64,000 bases of DNA, taken from the NCBI GenBank assembly GCA_018806915.1, contig JAGKQI010000085.1:806001-870000 (forward strand). Direction: 5' to 3'. Below the pieces are notes generated by a model. It made no database searches. It worked only from the letters and a program-made list of their open reading frames with translations, and was not told the origin of the DNA. Shown one piece after another: positions 46,048-55,257 of this stretch. Position 1 is the stretch's first letter, and each line of letters opens with the position of its first letter. This DNA comes from Phytophthora colocasiae. Lineage: Eukaryota; Oomycota; Peronosporomycetes; Peronosporales; Peronosporaceae. Made by a program: the position numbers and the translations under genes.

Positions 46048-46231
46048 ATCAGTTTGCATTTTACATAATTAGTGTTAGTTCCTTTATTATAGGGACACTG
46101 ATTGTGAGAGTCCCGTATTTAGTGGACTACTTGGTTCTTGTATAGAACCGAAGGCTAGTGCCTTGCAAGCAGGACTCTACGAGTCAACCAAACTTCCTCT
46201 GTGCCGTGCACACCTACGCAGCCCCGCTGCA
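46048..46231 (+). repeat. LTR 'L2', 3' part only (5' LTR of F)
   Basis: It matches the end of the complete L2 LTR at 53168-53579 from ATCAGTTTGC to GCCCCGCTGCA. The first about 228 bp are missing, where the sequence joins element C's gag. Confidence 0.85.
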
Positions 46232-46233
46232 TC

Positions 46234-46255
46234 TGGTAGCACTAGTAGTCAATCC
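46234..46255 (+). other. Primer-binding site of element F
   Basis: TGGTAGCACTAGTAGTCAA (first 19 of 22 bases) follows the LTR end by two bases. The same site follows the inverted L2 copy (53879-53900, minus) and, with one T/A change, the L1 LTR (54799-54820, minus), so the L1 and L2 elements use the same tRNA primer. Confidence 0.75.
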
Positions 46256-46282
46256 AACTCCTGAGTTGAAGACTGTTTCTCT

Positions 46283-47248
46283 GTGAGAATGGAGCCAGAA
46301 GCATACGCTCACTTGACTCCGAGTCAGCGGGACACGCTTAACAAGCTTACGTCCTTGCTGGGCCCTGAAGGTATGGCGCACCTTGCGTCTCAAGGGCCGG
46401 AGGCCGTCAACGCGCGCCTGGAGGCATTTGCCTCGTACGAGAACGCTCTCGTTGAGCACATTCAGCGGAATGTAAAAGGAGTTAATCCCGCTCCGAGAGC
46501 TAAGCCCGTCACGCTCAGCGTGAAGACCTTTCACGGGCACGAAGGAGAGAACCTCCTGTTGTGGACCCGAGAGGTCGAAATGGCCATGGGGGCCGCTATG
46601 CTCCAGTTGGAAGGCCAACGCGTGGCGTTCGCCATCTCTAAGCTCGAAGGTCGAGCACGAGAATGGGCCTTGACGTCTGGGACGTCGGTAGAAATGGCCT
46701 TCCCCACTTGGGGTGAGCTTAAGGCCAAACTTACGCAAGTGTTTGCTCCACCTAACCAGGCGTATCGCGTGCGGTCACGCTTCCTTGCTTGCCGACAGGG
46801 CAAGAAGGACCTGGTGGACTATGTCCAAGAGCTACGCACGCTCATTGCCGGCATGGCTGCCGATCCTCTACCTGAGGTGGTCACTGTGACTATCTTCATG
46901 GAAGGTCTGAGAGCTGGCGTGGCCAGGACGGAGGCATTCCGTCAGAATCCTCGCACCTTCGAGGACGCTGTTAGCGTGGCATTGAATGCTGAACACAACT
47001 TTAAGTTGTCGAGGGTCGGTGCTAACAGCACAGGGTCCGGGGGACCCGAGCCCATGGACCTCAGCTATGCTGAAGATGAAGTAGCCGAGCTACGAGCTGC
47101 GGTGCAGCGTATGAGCACTCGTCGGTGCTACACGTGTGGTAGTCCCACACACCTGAGGCCCAACTGCCCTCTGCGCAAAGAGCGCGCTGGCCAGACTGGC
47201 CGCATGAGAGGCACTGGGGCTCAGCCCCGAAGAGCTCCGTGCTCTTGA
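46283..47248 (+). CDS. Element F gag
   Basis: This 321-residue protein opens in a register close to the minus-strand gag fragment at 54330-54738. It contains a retrotransposon gag capsid domain at about 75-235 ([59 protein letters not shown]) and one zinc knuckle, [14 protein letters not shown]. It is short compared with the gags of A and B, and ends with a TGA that overlaps the protease frame by ten bases in the -1 frame, as in many retroelements that make pol by frameshifting. Confidence 0.88.
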   Translation: MRMEPEAYAHLTPSQRDTLNKLTSLLGPEGMAHLASQGPEAVNARLEAFASYENALVEHIQRNVKGVNPAPRAKPVTLSVKTFHGHEGENLLLWTREVEMAMGAAMLQLEGQRVAFAISKLEGRAREWALTSGTSVEMAFPTWGELKAKLTQVFAPPNQAYRVRSRFLACRQGKKDLVDYVQELRTLIAGMAADPLPEVVTVTIFMEGLRAGVARTEAFRQNPRTFEDAVSVALNAEHNFKLSRVGANSTGSGGPEPMDLSYAEDEVAELRAAVQRMSTRRCYTCGSPTHLRPNCPLRKERAGQTGRMRGTGAQPRRAPCS

Positions 47249-47928
47249 ACACGGAACGTGTGAGCAAGCAGGGCTTGCTGGTCGTCCATGTGGACGTGAA
47301 GGGCTTCGAGAAGCCGTGGATCGTGTTGATCGATTCAGGAGCGTCTGGCAACTACGTCAGACGCTCCACCGTTGAGGGTAGTCAGCAATATGCTGAGGCG
47401 CTTCGAGCGCGAAGAGGTGACACCGTCACTGTCCGTCTAGCGACGGGCGTCCGTGTCACGGCAGCCAAGGTCCCCATGGACCTGCGGCTGAAGTTCTTGG
47501 ACTTCGATAGCATGGAACGCTGCTTGGTCCTGGACCTGGATTCGAGGTACGACCTCATCCTTGGCATGGCGTGGCTGGAGCGCCACGAGCCATGGATTGA
47601 TTGGAGGTCGAAGACCTTAGGTGCTACGCACTTCTCTCCTAGCGGAGCTTTGACGAGTCATGAACCCACCTTTGCTAGGAAGCAGAAGCGCTATTGGCGC
47701 GAGCATCGAGCCGAGTCGGCTATGATGCTGGAAGTCGGTGTGTCCGAGTTCGTGGACAGCACCGAGTGCGAGGACCGCAGTCCTGTTGAGCGCGTAGCGC
47801 TGGTTGACAGTGAGTCAACGTGTGGGCAAAGCTCACGTAACCCCTGTGGGGCGGCACGTACTCCGCGAGTGACGCCGGTCATGGACCGTCACTGGATGCC
47901 GATGGCATCGGGCCTTACCAGGCCGTGA
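47239..47928 (+). pseudogene. Element F aspartic protease
   Basis: The active site WIVLIDSGASGNYVRRS and the second block DLILGMAWLERHEPWIDW are intact, typical of Gypsy proteases that cut the polyprotein. The called start is a GTG in the overlap with gag, so production by -1 frameshift is more likely than independent initiation. The frame is lost between 47866 and 47936 inside a tandem repeat, and the downstream pol is in another frame. Confidence 0.85.
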
Positions 47929-48137
47929 ACTGTGGGGCGGCACGTACTCCGTCGAGTGATACTGGTCGTGGACCAAGTCGATCGCTGAGTGTCTCTGACA
48001 CTGGACTTGTTACGGTCATTGATTGTGCAGCGGCACGTACTCCGCTGAGCGGCATCGGTCGTCGACCGAGTGGATCGCTAAGTGTCTCTGACACTGGGCC
48101 GAGAGAGGCCGAAACTTGTGCGACGGCACGTACTCCG
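47851..48137 (+). repeat. Four tandem units in the protease-RT hinge of element F
   Basis: The core CGGCACGTACTCCG recurs at about 47852, 47938, 48031 and 48124, with spacing of 86, 93 and 93 bp. Each copy codes for (G/A)AARTP or ATARTP, but the first copy is in a different frame from the others because the first interval is 86 bp rather than a multiple of three. The pol frameshift therefore lies inside this repeat. Confidence 0.8.
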
Positions 48138-48746
48138 TCGAGTAGACGCTCTGCGTCTGAGTCATCCGTGACGTCAAGTGCCGACGCACCGGAGGGCTGT
48201 GGGCAGCTATACACTCTGGTTGATGGAGTGGGCGGTAGTGCCGAAGGCAGTGTCCTGCTGGACGACTTGCCAAGTGTTGACAAGCTCCTTGAGCTAGAGG
48301 AGATGTCCTTCGCCGACTTTGGCGATGCCTTGAAGGCTGGCGAACTCGCCGAGGTGGTCATCGTTCGACCTGAGGAGGAGTTAAACTCGTCGTCCCTCGT
48401 TGACGAGTCCGTCTTGGCCGAAGTCAAGAAGGCGTTGAACGCCAGGAGTGGATCGGAGATCCTCAAGAATCCCTCGGATCCCTTCTACTTCTTGCTGAAG
48501 GAATATGGAGACGTTGTCTCGAAGGAACCACCGAGTGGCCTGCCTCCCGACCGAGGCGTTCGTCATGAGATCGACTTAGTTCCCGGAACTAAATACTGCG
48601 TGACCCGGCAGTGGCCTCTTCCTAAAGAGCAATGCGACGTCATTGACGCCTTCTTCCGTGCGAAGCACGCGGCGGGTCTCGTGCGCGAGAGCAAGTCTCC
48701 GCATTCCGCGCCAACGTTCTGTGTCAGAAAGCCGAATGGCAAGTAG
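47925..48746 (+). pseudogene. Element F pol: hinge and start of RT, ending at a nonsense codon
   Basis: The hinge repeats (CGAARTPSSDTG, SLSVSDTG) are followed by an acidic linker and the RT entry segment (EYGDVVSKEPPSGLPPD, EIDLVPGTKYCVTRQWPLP, RESKSPHSAPTFCVRKPNGK). The TAG at 48744-48746 stands where a tryptophan is expected (NGK-W-RIVHAFN), consistent with TGG to TAG. The frame continues in phase after the stop. Confidence 0.85.
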
Positions 48747-51200
48747 CGTATCGTTCACGCTTTTAACAAGCTCAACGCTGCCACGATTCCGGCGCAGACG
48801 CCGATTCCTAGGAAGGATGTTCTTCAGAACAACATGGTGGGTTGCACCATGTACAGTGCGCTCGACTTAGTCGATGGGTACTATCAGCTGCTCATGCGAG
48901 CCAGTGATATTCCGCTTACAGCGGTGAGCACCCCGAGCGGTATGCTCTGGGAGTGGCTCGTCATGCCCCAAGGGCTCTCGAACGCGCCCGCAACGTTCAA
49001 TCGTCTAGTGACGCAGCTGTTCAGGCCCCTGCGGGCATTCGCACAAACGTACTTTGACGACGTGTTCGTCCACAGTCAGGCCGAACACGGCAAGACTGAC
49101 GTTGAGGTGCACGTGGAACACGTGAGAGCTGTGCTCGAGTGCATGCGCACGAACAAATTGTACGCCAACGCAGACAAGTGCGTCTTTGGCGCGGAAGAAA
49201 TCCCCTTCCTAGGGTGCTTCATTGGGAAGCATGGCCTTCGTGCTGATCCAGCAAAGGTCAAGGCCATTGTTGATTGGCCGGTTCCCTTGAACCAGAAGGA
49301 CTTGCGTAAGTGGCTGGGCTTGGCCAACTACTTGCACAAGTATAGCGAGAACTACGCTGAGTTGGCTCGGCCACTGTCGGATCTCCTTAAGAAGGATGCC
49401 GAGTGGGTATGGCGTGCCGAGCACGAGAATGCGTTCACTTGTATCAAGGATAGCCTGCTTCAGGCACCAATATTGGCGTTGCCAGACCCCGCTCGTCCGT
49501 TTATCGTCGTCTGTGACGCCTCGGACTTTGCCATCGGCAGTGCTTTGCTACAAGCGGACGCCGAAGGGCGCGAACGCGTCATTGCGTTTGAGTCTCGGCA
49601 GCTCAAGGCTGCTGAGAAGAACTATCCAGTTCATGACAAGGAGCTACTTGCGATGAAGTACGCTCTCGTCAAATTCAGGGTTCACCTGCTCGGCTCCAAG
49701 CCGTTTGTGATCTACACGGATCATGCGTCACTACGCACAGCGACGCAGTCGCCTCACCTCTCGCAGAGGATGGCCCGATGGCTCTCCTTCTTTGCGGAGT
49801 ATAACTTCGAGGTGAAGTACAAGCCTGGCAGGCAGAACGTCCTCGCTGACGCGTTATCACGTCGCCCGGACTATGAGTTATCTCATGTCACCTCGGTGAC
49901 GTCGTCCGTGACGGACATGGTTCGAGCAGCGTACGCTCAGGACGACTCTTGTGTCGCGCTGCTTCAAGCTCTGGGGAGCGATGAGTTTAAAGACTCAAAG
50001 GTGACTCTGTCACGACGCCTAAAGGCGAGACTCCAACACTACAGCCTGGAAGGCGGTCTGCTGTACTACAGCACGGGTCAGGATGACCCACCACGAGTGG
50101 TGGTTCCTCACGATGAGGATCTGAAGTACCGTATCCTCTATGAGGCCCATGACACACCCACAGGCGGCCACCTCGGTCGCGAGAAGACGTACGGCTCGGT
50201 GAGCTCCATGTACTGGTGGCCGAAGATGTACAAGTGGGTCAGCACATATGTGCGCACGTGCGAGACGTGTCAGCGGGTTAAACCCTCGCCGCATGCGGCT
50301 GCGCCTTTGGCGAGCTTACCTGTACCCTCTGGGTGTTGGCAGTCCATAAGTATGGACTTTGTGTTTGGCCTGCCGAAGGACTCGGCAGGCAACACGGGCG
50401 TGGTGGTCTTTGTTGACCGTCTGAGCAAGATGGCTCACCTAGCGGCTGTGCCGGACACCGTCGATGGCGCTGGTACAGCGACGATCTTCATCGATCGGGT
50501 CTTCCGCCAGCATGGGCTGCCTGAGACCATTGTCTCGGATCGAGATCCCCGTTTCACGGGTCACTTCTGGACGTCCGTCTTCAAGGTGCTGGGCACTCGA
50601 CTGGACATGTCCACGGCGGACCATCCGCAGACCGACGGTCAGACCGAACGCGTGAACCGCGTTCTGGAGGACATCCTTCGCAGCGTATGCGCTGAAACGC
50701 CGAAGCGTTGGAGCGCTATGCTCCCTCTCGTTGAGTTCTCCATGAACAATGCGGTGCATGCCTCGACAGGCTTCACCCCGTTCTACGTGAACGGCCTTGC
50801 GCATCCGCGCGTCCCGCTCACTCCGCCTCGCGGTAGCCTTGGGCTTAGTGGGGGAGAGGCTGTGCCGTCGCTCGACTCCGAGCTTGCTGATATCAGCCCT
50901 TCTGCTGTGCGTAAACAAGTCGATGACTTCCTCTCGGTGAGATTGAGCGTATTACGCCGTGTGCGTGACGCGATGGCCGAAAGCCAAGACGTTCAGAAAG
51001 AACAGGCTGATGCAAAAGGCAGAGGCAATGTATGGGAATTTAAGGTCGGTGACCAGGTTTTATTAAACGCTAAGAACCTACCTACACATGCAGTGTCCAG
51101 TGTCTTTAAGACGAAATTGCGTCCGCGTTTCATCGGACCATTTACGGTCGTGGCCAAGAAGGGCCTGGCATACACGCTTGACTTGCCAAAACGGATGTGA
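48747..51200 (+). pseudogene. Element F reverse transcriptase, RNase H and integrase
   Basis: In-phase continuation: RIVHAFNKLNAATIP, YSALDLVDGYYQLLM and QTYFDDVFVHSQAEHG hold the RT aspartates. The RNase H shows VVCDASDFAIGSALLQAD, KELLAMKYALVKF and YTDHASLRTATQ. The integrase has HDTPTGGHLGREKTY with CETCQRVKP, then D in SMDFVFGLPKD, D in VSDRDPRFTGHFW and E in GQTERVNRVLED. The C-terminal barrel (VGDQVLLNAKNLPTHAVSS, KLRPRFIGPFTVVAKKG) ends at a TGA at 51198-51200, where homologous frames read on into THPVFYVGLLKPY. Apart from the nonsense codons, all catalytic residues are intact. Confidence 0.9.
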
Positions 51201-51860
51201 ACACACCCGGTGTTCTACGTCGGCTTGCTCAAGCCATATCGGGACCCCGCGGGGGTGAGCGCGGAGGCGCTGGCACCGACGACACGTGCCCAGGCTGCGT
51301 CATCTGCAGCAGCAACGTCACCTGGCCCCGCAACTCAGCGAGCTGAAGCTCCTGCTGGTGCAGGCGAGCAGTCAGGGACTGAGGACCTTCGAGCCAAGCC
51401 ATCCGGCTTTCAATCTCCTCCATGTCATGAGCGAGACGGGCATGCGAATGCCAAACGCTCTCCAGGTTCCCCTGAAGAGACTGAGTCTGACTCTGAGAAG
51501 TACCGATCGAGTGATCGAGTTGATACCACGCGCGCCGCGACAAATAGCGCTCATCACACTCGTCGAGTATTGCGTTCCGCAGCGAATCGGCCTCCTCCGC
51601 CGTTGCTCGATGAGCAGGGGACTCCCCACTACCACGTGGAGCGCCTGATGGCGCGGCGTCGCCACCGTAGTCAAAACCAGTATCTGGTGAAGTGGCGTGG
51701 ATATCCTCATTCCCAAAACTCGTGGGAGTTTGAAGGGCCCCTGAGGCAGGACTGCCCTGACGTCGTGGACGCTTTTGATCGCGAAGATCGGGGCGCCCGA
51801 AGGGCTCGAGGTCGACCACTCGGTCGACACCCGCTTCTCACCACTAGTGTGAGAAGCTGA
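51201..51860 (+). pseudogene. Element F integrase tail with chromodomain
   Basis: In phase with pol, THPVFYVGLLKPYRDP is the conserved FHVSxLKPY block. A low-complexity linker leads to a chromodomain at about 51625-51790 (HYHVERLMARRRHRSQNQY, LVKWRGYPHSQNSWEFEG, CPDVVDAFD). The same DNA is open on the minus strand with coding-like composition (see the antisense ORF). Confidence 0.88.
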
Positions 51861-52991
51861 CGGACTAGCAGCCGAGCTCAGGCTCTGGTCCGTGGCTGGC
51901 ACAGCCAGCGAGTCTCCCTCGGAGACTGAAGGAGCATCCTGCGAAGCAGGGATAGTGGCCTGAGAGGCGGGAGCCACTGCCGTCGTGTGACGAGGAAAGC
52001 GGCCGGGCCGCACGCGTATCTTCGCGTACTGGAAGAGTAGACCTCGGGCGAGGCGGACGTCCACCTCGGCGCAGCTCTCCATGAGCCGGTCAAACGACGC
52101 GAGCTTCCGTGAAGCCTCGGCCCAGGTGGCCACATGGACCATGTAGTCCCGGGTGGTCTCTCCGGTTTGGAGCAGGAGTGGATAAGTCCTCATCTGAGGC
52201 ACAGACTCCCGTCGTCGTTGCTTATCTAAGCGTTGCCGATACTCGGCGAGTGTGCACTCCTGCGGGGTCAGGAAACGCTCATGGAGCCCCTGTCGCTGCT
52301 GAGTCTCAGCCACCGTACGTGGAGGATCGCCTATGGCGTAACCATGCAGGTTTGGCTGCGCCATCAACTGCTTCACCTGCTCGGCAGGGTCGCGAGGCTC
52401 GAAGCCGTAGTCGCGCCGCGACGAAGTCCCCACGATGTCCCGTTGGACCGGTCGACGTGACTCTGGAGCACCGCTCATGGAAGCCTCCTGTGCCTCATCC
52501 AGAGGGTTGGTGATCGCGTCTTCGACTCCGTTGAGTGACTCTGGCTCATCGCGAGCAGGAAGTGGTGGTGCGTTGCGCAACGCGTTGAGCACGAGGCTCG
52601 AAGGTCCCTCCGGGAACGGATTGGGCTGCCGCAGCTGCCGAGGAATTGAGTACCGACGCGGATCGCGTGGAGAGCGCAGCTCAGCTCGGGTCGTCCGAGG
52701 GCTCGCAGGAGCAGGAGACGCATGGGCATCGCCCTGTTCGGACTCCTCGTAGTCCACTTCGACCTCGCCTTCCTCCGTAGGAGAGCGACGTGGGTCGCGC
52801 GTCGGCGACGCTGTCGTGTACTCGAAGGGTGAGCCACCGCTACCACTTGACGTCGGGCTGGCCTTGAACATCGCTCCGTAGCGAAGGCGAGACGCCGCGA
52901 AATACTCCGAAACGGAGAGCGTGAGAGGAGCCGAGGGCTCAGACCGGAAAGCGCTGAGGCGCTGGGGCGTAGACGCCTGGTCACTGGACAC
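51229..52991 (-). CDS. Antisense ORF of element F, overlapping the chromodomain region
   Basis: The minus-strand ORF from 52991 (MSSDQASTPQRLSAFRSEP) is open to 51372. It has an acidic Arg/Ser/Pro-rich first part (RDPRRSPTEEGEVEVDYEE) and a folded-looking middle (YGFEPRDPAEQVKQLMAQP, TPQECTLAEYRQRLDKQRR, YMVHVATWAEASRKLASFD). Beyond about 51850 another minus frame (51819-51229) looks more protein-like (RYLSRRAWYQLDHSIGTSQ, then a coiled coil HDMEEIESRMAWLEG and LHQQELQLAELRGQV), so a frameshift may join them. No known domain is recognised. It shows no obvious similarity to the element A antisense ORF. Its position between pol and the polypurine tract is the same. Confidence 0.55.
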
Positions 52992-53155
52992 CTCAGGAGC
53001 GGTTGGCTCGCTGGGGGAGAATTGGAGAATGTGCTCGTTGAGCCAGCGCGCCCGCGCACTCTCGTTGAGAGATTTCTTTTATCGGAAAGTTGCAGACATA
53101 ACTGCCTTGTCAAGGCCTGTCACCGACAGTTGTAGATACTCCGTATCCACGGTTT

Positions 53156-53167
53156 GGTGGGGGAGGG
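53156..53167 (+). other. Polypurine tract of element F
   Basis: GGTGGGGGAGGG ends directly at the TG of the 3' LTR, as needed for plus-strand priming. Confidence 0.85.
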
Positions 53168-53579
53168 TGTAACGGGGTTACACGGCGCTGCGCGCCTTGG
53201 CTACAATAGGTGTGGTATACACCATCCAGGTCACAAGTCACAGATCCGTGTACGACACATAGTGTTTCTCACACGTCACATATGTAGCCAGTTGCTGGCT
53301 GTTAGCTCAGAGCCACACATTGCATTTGATTAGGATTTAGTATGTTAGATACTAAATCCGTTACATTCAGGATTAGGGCAATAAAATAAATAAAAATCAG
53401 TTTGCATTTTACATAATTAGTGTTAGTTCCTTTATTATAGGGACACTGATTGTGAGAGTCTCGTATTTAGTGGACTACTTGGTTCTTGTATAGAACCGAA
53501 GGCTAGTGCCTTGTAAGCAGGACTCTACGAGTCAACCAAACTTCCTCTGTGCCGTGCACACCTACGCAGCCCCGCTGCA
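53168..53579 (+). repeat. LTR 'L2', complete, 3' LTR of element F (412 bp)
   Basis: It runs TGTAACGGGGTTACAC to GCCCCGCTGCA. It contains an 11-bp inverted repeat (GGATTTAGTAT at 53333-53343 with ATACTAAATCC at 53349-53359), the terminal hairpin GTGTAAC/GTTACAC, and GGTTCT/AGAACC at 53481-53497. It is followed after eight bases by the inverted LTR L3. Confidence 0.88.
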
Positions 53580-53586
53580 CCAATTA

Positions 53587-53856
53587 TGGACCTCCTAAAA
53601 CTGTTTATTATCTATTTCTAAAGGGTCTGCCAACGTGTGGTTGGCAGAAACTCTGCTCAGTGATTGGTAGAAATCCGTTACTTTCTACCAATAATATGCA
53701 CAAATGCACACGAACCATCCAATAATGTGGTTCGCCCATGTATCCATTGGTGTGTATAGCACACCAAGGTCTGAGGCCCATTTCCAACCTCTAACAGTTA
53801 TCCTAACTGTTAGAGTTACAAGTGGTACAACCACTTGTACGTATAACCCCGTTACA
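53587..53856 (-). repeat. LTR-like repeat 'L3' made of consecutive hairpins (270 bp)
   Basis: On the minus strand it starts TGTAACGGGGTTATACG, like L2, and ends near GGTCCA. At least five perfect inverted repeats follow one another: TCTGCCAAC (53626-53648), ATTGGTAGAAA (53663-53692), CGAACCA (53711-53734), TTGGTGTG (53747-53767), CTCTAACAGTT (53789-53815), with TACAAGTGGT (53817-53839) as a sixth. No internal region or second copy is present in the window, so it is a solo LTR or fragment inserted into an L2 element leader. Confidence 0.65.
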
Positions 53857-54177
53857 AACAGTCTTCAACTCTGGAGTTGGATTGACTACTAGTGCTACCA
53901 GATGCAGCGGGGCTGCGTAGGTGTGCACGCCACAGAGGAAGTTTAGTTGACTCGTAGAGTCCTGCTTGCAAGGCACTAGCCTTCGGTTCTATACAAGAAC
54001 CAAATAGTCCACTAAATACGGGACTCACACAATCAGTGTCCCTATAATAAAGGAACTAACACTAATTATGTAAAATGCAAACTGATTTTTATTGACTTTA
54101 TTGCCCTAATCCTAAATGTAACGGATTTAGTATCTAACATACTAAATCCTAATCAAAATGCAACGTGAGGCTCTGAG
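53857..54177 (-). repeat. Inverted, 5'-truncated L2 LTR with primer-binding site and leader
   Basis: Minus-strand order: L2 LTR (54177 to 53903), primer site (53900-53879, same as F), then a leader of about 22 bp (AACTCCAGAGTTGAAGACTG) that matches F up to the start of L3. The gag of this element is gone. Confidence 0.8.
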
Positions 54178-54192
54178 GCCATCTACGTATCT

Positions 54193-54272
54193 ATTATGTA
54201 CCCACATAAATGTATCCATGAGTGTCACACACCATTATGTACCCACATAAATGTATCCACGTGTGTCACACA
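54193..54272 (+). repeat. Tandem duplication of a 40-bp unit
   Basis: Two units of about 40 bp, each beginning ATTATGTACCCACATAAATG and ending GTGTCACACACC, lie head to tail. They are followed by GTGTAAC-ATCCCC-GTTACAC (54288-54307), a hairpin like the start of the L-type LTRs. This is a fragment of another LTR. Confidence 0.7.
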
Positions 54273-54329
54273 CCAACGAAAAACATTCGTGTAACATCCC
54301 CGTTACACAGGATGTAAAACATCCAGGCG

Positions 54330-54738
54330 ACGTCGCTTCGCGCGTGTACGCCCATGTCTTCGCTCGACCTCCGAGGTTAGACAACGCGAAAGCGACTCGG
54401 AGTCGCTCCACCGAGATGAGAGCCGCCTCCATGGCGATCTCAACTTCTCGGATCCAGAAGTGAAGGTTCTCACCTTCTTTCCCTTCATAGGGAAGAACCT
54501 TGAGTCTTAAAGGCTTGGGATGAGCCGACCTCGGTTCAACCACAGGAGCCTCAAAGGTTCCTCGAACGTGCTCGATGAGCCCACGTTCGTACATGTCGAA
54601 CGCCGCCACGCGTTCGACCTGCTCGGCCGGCGTCGCCGCCGCCAGGCTTCGGAAGGCATCCATCCCAAAGATGCCCGCCATCTTCCGGACCGACTCAAAC
54701 TGAGAGTCGGTCAAGTGAGGAAACTCACTTCGATCCAT
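54330..54738 (-). pseudogene. Gypsy gag fragment (L1 element)
   Basis: From the ATG at 54738 (MDRSEFPHLTDSQFESVRK) about 130 residues match the first half of F gag (YEGKEGENLHFWIREVEIAM against [19 protein letters not shown], and LSNLGGRAKTWAYT against [14 protein letters not shown]). The match ends near 54330, and the rest of the open frame is LTR-derived. It follows the L1 LTR and primer site on the same strand, identifying L1 as a Gypsy LTR. Confidence 0.85.
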
Positions 54739-54822
54739 GGTGGCCAACTACTTCTGGCCACAGAGGATTCAGGTAATCAATCTACCCGCGTAGGCGTAGG
54801 ATTGACTACAAGTGCTACCAAG

Positions 54823-55118
54823 TGTGACGGGGTCACACAGCACTTCACACAGAGGAAGGCTTGGAGTTTACAAACTCCTAGTGAACGGCAGTTCACTCGG
54901 TCCCCAAAGATTTGGGGAGACTAACTAAAGATTAGGTAGATTTAAGACTGAATATATTATAGATACTTGTTAGCTTGGCCTGCAATACAAACTAAAAGAT
55001 ATCTATAGTGTAACTTATATAGAAGGTGATAGGTGGCTGCGGAGCCACTTGCCACGTGTCACCATGATGTGTGACACACCAAATGTATCCACTTCGGAAG
55101 AGTGACTAAGGTCACTCT
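54823..55118 (-). repeat. LTR 'L1', inverted copy, 5'-truncated (296 bp)
   Basis: It is the reverse complement of 12586-12898 with scattered differences, ending (minus strand) GACCCCGTCACA two bases before a primer-binding site at 54799-54820. Its first about 19 bp are missing where Copia element H begins at 55119. Confidence 0.85.
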
Positions 55119-55226
55119 TGATCATTCGTTCGCGAAGATTCGACACTGCACTTGTCATGTACAAGTTGCCTTTGTGTATAGTACACAATCTGCGACGTGA
55201 TACGGCAGATGTGTACAACCTTAACA
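55119..55226 (-). repeat. Copia H 3' LTR (108 bp)
   Basis: On the element's strand it starts TGTTAAGG and ends TGATCA. It is directly preceded by the polypurine tract TTGAGGGGGAG (55227-55237), which confirms the boundary. It has a 7-bp insertion (GTGTACA) relative to the other LTR. Confidence 0.88.
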
Positions 55227-55257
55227 CTCCCCCTCAAGTTGATGCTCGCTGCAGCTT

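Larger units (their letters stand above)
46048..53579 (+). mobile_element. Gypsy element F (7.5 kb), 5' LTR truncated
   Basis: The order on the plus strand is a 184-bp piece of 5' LTR, primer-binding site, gag, protease, RT-RNase H-integrase, chromodomain, an antisense ORF, a polypurine tract and a complete 412-bp 3' LTR. It carries two nonsense codons (48744 and 51198) and one frameshift in a repeat (47866-47936), so this copy is inactive but otherwise well preserved. Confidence 0.9.

Noticed and set aside
48744..51200. RIP-like or deaminase hypermutation as the cause of decay
   Set aside because: The two F stops and two of the H stops fit C:G to T:A changes, but the other H stop and the C stop do not, and no general excess is visible by eye.
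53168..54177. Inverted pair of L2 LTRs as one element
   Set aside because: The right copy is followed on its own strand by its own primer site and leader, so it is the 5' LTR of a separate, deleted element.
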